From Flavobacterium sp. ACN6 (lineage in GTDB: Bacteria; Bacteroidota; Bacteroidia; Flavobacteriales; Flavobacteriaceae), in contig NZ_MRCQ01000005.1 of assembly GCF_002304005.1 (NCBI RefSeq), forward strand, positions 124,001 to 188,000: a stretch of DNA of 64,000 nt, read 5' to 3'. The translations under genes and the position numbers were made by a program. Below the pieces are notes generated by a model that was not told the DNA's origin, ran no database searches, and saw only the letters and a program-made list of their open reading frames with translations. Positions 45,501-57,500 of this stretch are shown here, piece by piece. Within the stretch, counting starts at the first letter, position 1. The number at the start of each line of letters is the position of its first letter.

Positions 45501-48500
45501 ACCTTCTGCATCAATTACTATTCCTTACAATTGTGAAACTAATGCAGTAATTACAGCATCTGCAGTTGGAGGAAACACAGGTGGATATACTTTTGTATTA
45601 AAAAATACTACAACAAACACAACTATAGCTACTAATACTACAGGAGTATTTAATAATTTAAGCACAGCAGGAAGTTATTCAGTAACTGTAACAGACAGCA
45701 AAGGTTGTACTAAAACAGTTGCGGTTACAGGAACTATTGTAGCATTGAATCCTCCAAAAGGAATGACAATCGGTAATTCTGCTGTAACTTGTCCAACGAA
45801 TACAGCAACTGTAACTATTACGAACGTTGTTAATGCTGCTGGAACAGCGGTATCAACAACTGGCTTAGAATACAGAATTAAAGCACCAACTGCAACAGCA
45901 TTTCAATCTGGTAATACTTTTGCAGGATTAGCTGCGGGTGTAACGTATACTTTCGAAGTTAGAGATGCTAACAAATGTCTTTACGAGAAAATTCACGAAA
46001 TAAAAGCCTTGCCGGTATTCACGGTAACTGAGAAATCTAAAACCGATGTAAAATGTTTTGGCGCATCTGATGGTACTGCAATCTTTACAGTTTCAGGATT
46101 GGGTAACGTTGTTAGATACAGTTATCAAGTTGATGCTTTAGCGGTAGTAACACCATTAATATCTCCAAATACAGGAAGTTCACTTGATATTTCTGTAACT
46201 GGTTTAAACGCTGGAAATCATAAAATCAGGGTTACTAATTTAGATACAAATTGTTTTGTAGAACAAACTGTTAATATTGCTGCACCAGCGGCGGCGTTAA
46301 GTTTGAATGTTCCAACGTTGACGCATGTAACTTGTGACAATAAAGGTACAGCAACAATAAATGCTGTTGGAGGATGGGGAACTTATACTTATGTAGTAAC
46401 TCCGCCTACAGGACCAGCAATTACGCAGTTATCAAATAATTTATTTACTAATTTAGCTAATGGTAATTACACATACACAGTTACAGACATAAACGGATGT
46501 CCAGTAAGCGGAAGCTTTACTATTAATGATAAAGTTCCACCTGTTGCTTCTATAGCAGCGACTACAGATTATTGTGCAGGTGGAGCGGGAGCTACTATTA
46601 GAGTAACTCCGAATACTGCGCCAAACTATGTGTACACGATTACTGGAGGTTCACAACAAAATGATGGTACTTTCTCAGGATTAATTCCAGGTAATTATGT
46701 GGTAACTGTTTTAGATACCTCTACAGGATGTTCTATTAATTTAGCTAGTACAACAATTGCTTCACCGGTTGAAGGATCTGTGAAACTAAATAAAGATTTA
46801 GATTGTGATCCAGTTAATCCAAATGCTATTATCGAAGTAACAGTTAAAAATGGTTATCCAGGTTACAGATATAGAGTTAGTACAAACGGTAGTCCTTATA
46901 CGGGTGCTTATACTCCAATTGACGCAAGTAATATATTTACTTACACGACAACTACAGGAGCAGCAGCAGCAATTTATAAGTTTGAAATTTTAGATAGTAA
47001 TAATTGTAGAACTGAAGTTACACAAAACATTGCCGCTAAAGTTTTACCAGATTTCAATACAGTTATTGAACATGTTAAATGTAAAGGTGCTTCAACAGGA
47101 AGTATTACGGTAACAGGTATTCCTGCTAATGGAGATTACGAGTACAAAATTGGCACTGGAGCATATCAGGCTTCAAATGTTTTCCCAGGATTAGGACAAG
47201 GAACTTACCAAGTTACAATTATAGATGATAAAAAATGTGAGAGAACAAAATCTATAACAGTAAATGAACCGGCTATAGCTTTATCAGCTACTGCTACTGC
47301 TACTGCTTTAAAATGTGGAACAAATAATGCGCCGCAAACCTCTACAATTACAGTTACAGCGCTAAACGGAACACCATTTACAGGAACGAACAAATACAAA
47401 TATTACTATAACGGATCTACAACTTTTGTATATTCTAACACATACACGACAAGTACTTCAGGTGCAGTAAGTATTGTTGTAGAAGACGCAAACGGATGTA
47501 CTGTAAACACTTCTGCAACGGTAAATACATTAAACCCGCCAAGTGCTATAGCTTTTTCAGCGCCGGCAATTACATGTGCTCCAGCAAATTTAAATACAGA
47601 TTTACTTGTTACAGTAACAAACGGTGTACAGCCTTTAAAATATGAGATTACATACACAAATGCTGCAATAGCACCAGCAACTACTGTTGCAACAGTGAGC
47701 TCTAATACTTATACTTTTACAGACTTATATCCAGGTACTTATAACATCAAAGTTACAGATGCAAATGGTTGTATTAAAACAGAGACTCACGTTATCGATA
47801 ATGTAGTTAAAATTTTCGCATCAAATAGTGTTGTAAAACCTGTTTCTTGTATTAATGGTAATGATGGACAAATTAGATTTACGGTTTCTGGTAATACTAC
47901 AGGAGGTTACACAAATACCTTAACTGGAAGTGTTACAGGAGCAATTACTACAGGAAGAACACAAGTAGGTGACGTTATTACTTACACAGGATTAACAGCT
48001 CAAACTTATACATTTGTAGTTACTAATACAGACACAAAATGTGATGCTACACAAATAGTAACTTTGACTAATCCTACAGCAGTAACTATTACTGCTGCGG
48101 CCGGAACGAAAGTATTTTGTGATAGACCAGACACTACAATTACTGTTACTGCAACTGGCGGAACAGGAACAATATATTATGCGGTGGTAAGAGCAGGTGC
48201 GACAGCTCCTTCTTTCCCATCAGACTATAACACTACGGGTGTATTTGTTAGAAGTACAACTCTTCCAACTCCAATTACAAGTTTTGAAGTTTACGTACAA
48301 GATAAAAATGGTTGTCCAGTACAAAGAACGATCAACGTAACAAGGGATGCACCTCCAACAATTGATCCAGATTTGGCAACATGTTTTACAGGAACTGCTG
48401 AAGTAACTATTACAGGAACTGTATATAACGGAAACGCAAATGCATTGTATGGTTTAAATGGAGTTTATGATAACAATCCAGTTAAAACTATTCCAGGATC

Positions 48501-51500
48501 TGGAACTTATATTTTAAGTGTTAAGGATGATAATAACTGTGAGGCAGAAACAACATTGATTGTTAATGACCAATTAAAGCTTAAAGTTACGCCAACTAAA
48601 GATCTTACATGTACTGTGGTTCCTCCATTTACAACTACGGATGCGCAGGTTACTTTAGCCGGAAGTGGCGGAAATGGAACGTATTCTTATGGATATAGTA
48701 CTAGCAGTATTGGTCCATTTAGTACTCTTCCGGGAAACATATTTACTACATCAACGGTTGGTACTTATTATTTTAATGTTACATCTGACGGATGTTCTAC
48801 AGTATCTACGGTCTCTTTTGAGGTTACGACCCCAGTAAAACCTACAGCGAGTGCAGTCAGAACTAATCCCAAATGTAATAATTATTCTGAAGGAACTATT
48901 ACTGTAACGGGATATGGCGGTATTCCAGGTTACCGTTACCGTATAAACGGAGGAGCTTGGCAAGATTCACCTTTATTTACAGATTTACCTGCCGCTGTAA
49001 CGCCTGGTACAACTTATAATTATCAGGTTATTGATACTAAAGGATGTATTAGTGACTCTCGTGATATTATTTTAGTAGAACCTGATCCAATTGATGTTGA
49101 CAGAACGATTGTAGGTATTACTTGTAATGTTTTAAACGGAGTATCGTTAGGCTCTATCACAATTGATGAAGTTAAAGGTGGTACAGGTCCTTATAGCTAC
49201 TACGTAACAGGAAGAAATTATTATAAAGAGTTTAAAAACGTACCAGGTACATCTCAAGTTTTTGAAATTGTTGACTTCGGTTTATACGAGTTAAAAATTA
49301 TTGATGCTAATGACTGTCCATATATTGAAGAGATAACTATTACTTCTCCTCCAGAAGATTTGGATATTACAGTTACTGCACCGCCTCCAGCAGATTGTTC
49401 TGCTTTAGGTTCTGCAATTGTAGCGGTAGGAAGTAAAACTACAATTCCAGTTGGTAATGGACCATTTTTCTTTAGTTACTATACCGGAGTTAAGCCTGTA
49501 TATCCTACTAGTGGGACATGGTATCCAGAATCTACTCCTTTACAAGCGGTTATTCCAGGTTTGATACCAGGAGTAAGATATACATTTATTGTATATGATA
49601 GTAAATCAGGGTGTTACTATTATGAGACGTCAGAATTTGCTATTCCATCAAATTCAACACTTACTGTAGGAGCACCAACAGCACAAAATGTTACTTGTAC
49701 GGGAAGTGCAGATGGTAAAGTTACTTTTGCAATAAGCAGCTCTTACGGAACTCCTACACCAATCACTTATCAGGTGTATGATGCATTAACTTTAGCACCA
49801 TTACCAATTAATGGTTCAGGTACTATTCCTGCAAACAGTAGTTTAACAATTAGTGGTTTTGGAGCAATGGCTCATGGGGATTATTTTGTTTTAGTAAAAG
49901 AAGACACAGGAGCAACAAATGCTGGATGCAGTGTGTCTACGGCAATGTTTTCTATTAGACAATCGGCAGTATTATTATCTGCAGGTTATGAGATCGTAAA
50001 AAATGACAACTGTAAAACAGAAGCAGGTATAATTAGAGTAAGCGGTAAAGACGGAACTGGACCATACAAATATATGGTTACAACGACAGCTGCAACGCCT
50101 TTGGCAACAGATGCAGCTTGGACAACTGTTCCAAGTTTTAGTAAAGATTCAAACAATTATTATGCTTGGGTAAAAGATGCTAATGGATGTATTCAAGGTA
50201 CACCTGCATTCTTATTACCTTTAGATCCTAGTCCAGCAATCAGTCTTGATATACTTACTTATTGTGCTGCTGAGGGAGCATTCCAAGTAGAGGCTAATTT
50301 AGTGACAGCGGGTATTGCGCCATATTATATTAGTGTAAATAATAGCAATTTCAAAGAAATTACTATCACTACAACTGATTCATATACAATCACTGGATTA
50401 AATTCTGGCCTAGTTAATGTTGTTCTTAGGGATGCTAACGGTTGTGAAACGCCTGTTACTTCAACAACAATTAATGCTACGCCAATAGCAAGTGCTGAAG
50501 TTACTAGACAATTAGAGTGTTCTATTTCTGGTAGTGTTGTTGAAAATGCACAAATTACAGTTAAGGTTGAAAACGGAACAACACCGTATACATATCAAGT
50601 TAAAAAAGGTACCGGAACATATACTACAATTACTCCAGTAACTACGGTTGTTGCAGGAGAAACTACATTTGTTTATACGGTAGCTTATGGTGATGCCGAT
50701 ACATATCAATTTAGAATTAGTGATGTAAATGCTTGTCCAATTGAAACAACTGTTGTAAGAGTAGATGCTATAGTTCCTATTACACCATCTTATACTCCTA
50801 CAAGACCATTATGTAATGGTGATAATAATGGAACTATTCTATTATCGGGAACGGGAGGAAAAGGAGGTTATTCTTATACATTAATAAGAACGGCTCCTAC
50901 AACAGGAACGTTAATTTCTCAAGCTGTTCCTTTGTTTGAAAACCTTATTGCAGGTGATTATACATATACTATTAAAGATGCTTTAGGTTGTGAGGTTTCA
51001 GGTAATGCTACTCTAGGTCAACCTGACATTTTAGAAGAGATTGCACCAGTAATTCAAGGATTAAAATGTACAACAGGAAATGATGCAGTATCTGCTACAG
51101 TGACACTAGCTGCTGTGGTAGGTTCAGGTACAGCTCCTTATTATTATAGTTTTAACGGAAGTGATTTTAGCGAAACTGTTAAAACTTATACTGTAGATAA
51201 TACAGGTGCAGATCAGACTATTCCATATGTTATAAAAGATGCGAATGATTGTGAAGTTTCAGGAACGGTTATTATCAATAGATTAAACCCTCCAACAAAC
51301 TTTACAATGACGCCAGGTCCAGTAATTACTTGTACAACATTAAATACTACAATTAATATTTCTGCAGTCCAAAATGGTGTAGGAGCATTTACTTACCAAA
51401 TAGTTTCGCCTGCGAGTGCAGCTATAGATAATGGTAATGTTACATTATTTACTGGTTTGTTACCAAATATTGAATACATCTTCCAAGTAACAGATGCAAA

Positions 51501-54500
51501 TGGTTGTACAGTACAAAAATCTTTTACAATCGATGATGTTATTAAAATTAATATTGTAGAGCAATCTAAAACACCAATTACTTGTTTAGGTACACCAGAC
51601 GGAAAAGCTAATTTCTTTGTATCTGGATTTGGAACAGGTGCTGGAACATATCATTATATACTTGACGCAGGATTAGCAGTTGGTGGTTTAACTTCTCCGG
51701 AAATTAACTTAACCAATTTAGCAGCAGGCAGCCATTTAATTACTGTTTATGATGATGCTACAGGTTGTGAGATGCCATTATCATTTACGATTGCGGCACC
51801 AGTGACAGCTTTAGTATTAAATCCTCTTGTTGTTACACCAAAAGGATGTACGACTTTTGGAGGTGTTACTATGACTGCAACGGGAGGTTGGGGTGATTAT
51901 ACTTACAGTGTAACACAACCAGACTTGAATGTTTTATCTAATAAAGATGGAATTTTTGGAAATCTTATTCAAGAAGGAACTTATACAGTTTCTGTAACAG
52001 ATGCAAACGGATGTTCTATTCCAGATTCATTTAATTTGATTGCTCCGGTTAACCCAACAGCGACAATTGCTGCAACATCAGATTATTGCTATGTGAATGG
52101 TGGAAACACAACTACACTTGTTGTTACGGCAGCTACAACATCAACTTTTGATGTAAGGCCTTATCAATATAGTATCAATAACGGTGGAACATGGCAGCTA
52201 TCAGACACATTCTCTAACTTAAGCCCTGGTACATATACCATTTTAGTTAAAGATAAATTTGGATGTAAATCAACTGCTTTCAATACAGAAATTAAAGGAC
52301 AGTTATATGCAACTGCAGAAATAGAGAAACCAATTTATTGTGTTGGTGCTCTTCCTGAGAATGGAATAATTAGAATTAAAGCTTTAGGAGGATATGCCCC
52401 TTATAGATATACAGTTACTTACAATGGCGTGACAACTGCACCAATTGCATTTACTAATGCATTGTATTCAGATTATACGGTGTTAAGTTCAGCAAATGGC
52501 GTATATGTCTTTAATGTATACGATGATAACGATTGTCATGCTACTAAAAACACTGTTGATATGGTAGTGCCAGCAGCAGTAACATTTACTGCAACGCCAA
52601 CTTCACCATATTGTGCAGGTGGTCAAGGAAACATGGCTAACGGTTCTATATTAGTAGAATTACAGCCAGGTAATAATGATCGAAATTACACCTATACTAT
52701 TCAGCGTACGATCCCAACATTAGGTGCCATGACTTCTCAAAGCACACCATTATTTACTGGATTAGTTGCGGGTACTTATACTGTACGTGTAATTTCAGGT
52801 AAACAATGTGTTGATACAAAATCTATTGTTATCACTGAGCCTGTTCTAGTAGAAGCAAGAGCAGATGCATCGCCATTTACATGTGCTGCAACTAATACTT
52901 TAAACAGTACTGTAGTAACAGTTACTGCTTTAGGTGGGGTAGGAAATGGTGTAGTAGGTAATTACAGTTATAGTGAAAATGGAACAGACTGGAAAGGCAC
53001 AAATACATTTAATGTTATTGATAACCAATTGCCTCAAACTTTAACGTATTATGTTAGAGATGCTAATGGATGCATTGACGATGTTCAGATTACAGTAGCT
53101 CCATTCCCAAAATTAACTGCTGCTACGGCAAGTTTATTTGAAAGAGCTTCTTGTGATAACAACGGACGTGAGATTATTCGTGTAGCGATTACTGGTGGTG
53201 CAACTCCAGCTAATTTTGAATATGAAGTATATCAAGATGGACAGATTTTACAAACTGCTACTTTGGTAGGTGCTGGAAATAGTAGTTTTGACTACATTGC
53301 TCCAACTGCTGGACATTTCTATCAATTTAAAATAAAAGATAGAACTACATTATGTTCTATTACAACAGATGCTTACGAAGTACCGCTATATAATACTGCA
53401 AAAGTTATTGCAACAGCATCGACTTCTGTATCTTGTAATGGACTGACGGATGGCGAATTAACTATTGATGTGATAGACTATAGAGGACATTACACATATC
53501 AGATCTTCAATGCTAATGTTGCAGTAACTGGAGCTTCTGGTTCTGCTAACAGCGCAACAGTGAACCCACTTACAATTCCATTTGGACTTGGAGCAGGAAG
53601 CGCTTATATGGTAGTAATTACTCAAACTGATTATCCATTCTGTCCTGTGACTTCAAATATTGTTGAAGTGGAACAACCGCCAATATTAGATATAACTGGA
53701 TTGAACCCAACAGTTAAAAATCAAAATTGTAATACGGCAGGTGCGGTAATCACTATAGATGAAACACAAATTACAGGAGGTAGTGGAGAATACAAATATG
53801 TTGCTGTAGCAGCGACTGCGGGTATTCCGGCAGATGCGTTATTCAAAACAGAAAAAATAATCACAATTCCAACAACTGCAATCGCCCCAGCATTTGATAC
53901 TTGGCATGTGTATGTGATGGATGCAAATGGATGTAAAACATTTGTACCAGTAAACATTTCAAAAGACCCTATGCCGGCTATTACTAATGTAAGTGTGGTT
54001 AGCCCTTGTTATGATGTTGCAGGTTACAGAATCAATGTAACAGCAACGGGAGTAGCTCAGTTGCAATATAGCTTAGATGGTATTCAATATCAAGATGATG
54101 CATTCTTTATTGTAAAAGCTCCTGGAGATTATACAGTAAGAGTAAGAGATGCTAATAAATGTGTTGTAACAGCTGCAACGGCATTTAACATTCCTGCTCC
54201 GCTTACATTAAAAGCAGAAATTACAAAAGTGCCAACGTGTTTTGCAGCTGATGGAGAAATTACATTAACAGCTGGCGGTGGTCAAGTTCCAGGAAGTTAT
54301 GTTTACACTAGAGATAATTGGGCAACAGCACCAAGTATAGATAATGTATTTAGAAACTTAGCACCAGGTGCTTACAGATTTATCGTAAGAGATGTTCTAA
54401 CGAATTGTGAGAAATTTGTAGACATAACAATTGAAGACCCAACGCTTGTAACAGGAATTGTGGCAGCAGGATTTGATGCTTCTTGTAAAGGTTCTTCAGA

Positions 54501-57500
54501 TGGACGTATCGAAGTTACAATTGCAGCTTCTAACGATAATCCTGTATATATGTACAGCTTATCAGGTCCAGTAAATAGACCTGCTCAAGAATCGGCTATC
54601 TTCAACGACTTACCATTTGGTAGTTATGTTGTGACTGTTACATCTGGAAGAGGATGTTCTAATACTGCTCCAGCAACTGTAGGAGAACCAGATGCAATTG
54701 TTGTTGATGTTCCAACATTTACACAATATATCTGTAATACAGGTAATACAGCGATTGATGCTACGATTACAGTTCCTGCAGGTTCGGTAAGAGGTGGTTC
54801 TGGCAGCTATATCAGATACCAATTCTTAAGAAATGGTGTTGAAGTTCAAAATGACGATAGAAATGTTTATGTTGAAAGCGATTATCTAGGAGGTGACTAT
54901 GTAATTAATGTATTTGACAATAAGGGTTGTCAAGGAAGTTATGCTACGGTAACTATTGATCCTTATGCAGGTATCGCAGATCTAGAACTTGTTACTACAG
55001 AAATTAACTGTAGAGATGACGAATCTGTTCAAGTAACAGCGGTTCCAATAAATGGCGCTTTACCAACATTAACATATACGATTGAAGGTACAAATAGTAC
55101 AATTTACCCTGTAACATCTAGTCCAACTGGATTGTTTGCAGGATTAAAACCAGGTACTTACTTAATTAAAGTTACAAATCCAATAACGGGTTGTGGTATC
55201 GAAAGAAACTATATCGTTAATGAGCCAAATACATTCCGTTTTGTAGCTTCGGATATTAAAGATGTGACTTGTTTTACAGATAAAAATGGAAGTGTAACAT
55301 TAACTTTAGTTGATGATATTCCAACTCCATCAGATAATGCTGGTCCATTTACATACGTACTAACGCACGAATCGGGAACAGTTGTTAATGGATTTACAAC
55401 AAGCACAACATTAGAACTTTCTAACTTGGCTGTAGGTAAATATACCATCACAGCAACATTACAAGGAGTTCCATATTGTCCAGTGACAACAGAATTTACT
55501 ATCCAAGGTCCAACAGCAGCTTTAGAAATTACTGTAAGCCCTAAACAAATAACTTGTGAAAGTGCTGCTAACGGTGAAATCGTGGCGACTGCAATTGGAG
55601 GATGGATTGGTGATTATCAGTATAAACTAGAGGGTACAGTAAATAAACCGTATTCTGCTGAAAATAAATTTACAGATTTACCAGCTGGATCTTACACAGT
55701 TTATGTTATGGATGCAAATGGTTGTGAAGATTATGTACCTGTTAACTTATCACTTCCAACTCCAATTACTTTGGCAATTAGTGCAGATAGAACTTCATTA
55801 ACTTGTTATAGTGGTACAGATGCGACAGTATCAGTTAATACAATTAATGGTGGTTCAGGTAACTTTACATATACGTTACACGGAACTCTGACTGACGGTA
55901 CAGAGATCATAAGAGAAGCACAGCCAACAGGAATATTCACTGGATTGGGTGCTGGAACTTACTATGTAACTGTTTCAGACGACTGGACTTGTACAGGTAC
56001 ATCTAATACAGTTGTAATAGCACAGCCAGATAAAGTAGTTGCAACATTATCATTAAAATCTAGAGAAACATGTGATACAACACCAGTAATTACATTAAGT
56101 GCAGAAGGTGGAACAGCTCCATATTTCTACAGCACAGACGGTAATACTTGGAACCCAGTTTCATTTACAACTCCACAAGACTTTAATGTTCCAAAAACAA
56201 CTGCAGCAGTTTCTTACAGATATTATGTAAGAGATGTAAATGGTTGTACAGCAGAGTATGTTGAGATGCCATTATTACCAGTTCCAGAATTGGTATTTGA
56301 GAAATTTACTCATTTGGATGTTCCTTGTAAAGGTGGAGCAACAGGAAGTATTTATGTAGAAGCAAAAGGAGGTTTAGGTAATTATGTATATACATTAATA
56401 AATGCAGCTACTAATACGCCAGTAACGCCGGCTCCAACTCAGCTTACACCTGGAACATTTACACGAATTCCTGTTGGAAATTACTATGTGAATGTTAATA
56501 GTGAAGATTGTGATAAACTTTCTGCTCTAATTGAAATTACAGAGCCGCCTTTAGATTTATCGGCTGAGGTTACTCACACAGATGTAACATGTGCAGGATT
56601 TAATAATGGAACAATTACACTTGTTGCAACAGGTGGAGCAATTGATGGAACATATTCTTATGCAATTACGCCAAATCTTGAACAATTCTTTGAGACACCA
56701 GTTTTCGAAAATTTAAAACCAGGTGATTATACAGTAAGAGTTCAAAAAGGTATTTGTATTCAAGATTATCCAGTGACGATCGAAGATGCTATTCCATTAG
56801 TTGTTACGGAACTAGTTGATCAGCAAATTCCAGAACATTGTTACGATGATAAAGACGGAGTTGCTTTTGTTGAAGTTGAAGGAGGAAAAGGCCCTTATAC
56901 AGCTAGTATCTCAGGAAACGGTGTAACATTAGATTTCAGAGCGCCAGACGTAACGCCAGAGATCTTTAGTTTCACAGGTTTATTAGGAGGAATTGAGTAT
57001 ACAGTAATTGTAAAAGATGCTAACAATTGTGATCAGGAAGTTAGAATTACATTACCAGATCCAGTTAAATTGAATCCTGTAGCACAAGAAGCTTACGATT
57101 GTGAAAATAATCTTCCAGTTAATTCGATCACTGTTACAGTAGATGACAGTATTGATCAAACAAGAAAAGATACAATTGTATATACTTTAGTATTAGATGG
57201 AGTTCCTACAGATAGAGTTCAAACTGGTGATCCAGTATTTAAAAATCTTCCTACTGGTAATTACAGTGTAAGAGCTTTACTTGAGGGTTGTGAGAAAGAA
57301 TCTAATGTAGTTCATATCCAAGCAGTTGATCCATTATCGTTAATTGATTTAACAAATCAAAGTACAGAGATAAACACAATCAAAGTTAAAGCTTCAGGAG
57401 GTGTTGGTCCTTACGAGTATAGTTTCAACGGAGAACCATTTACATCATCAGACACCTATAGAATCTATAAAACAGATGTTTATAAAGTGATCGTAAGAGA

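Noticed and set aside
47205..55451. Several 60-83 aa minus-strand ORFs opposite sprB
   Set aside because: They are shadows of the Thr/Gly/Val-rich coding repeats and have no signals of their own.
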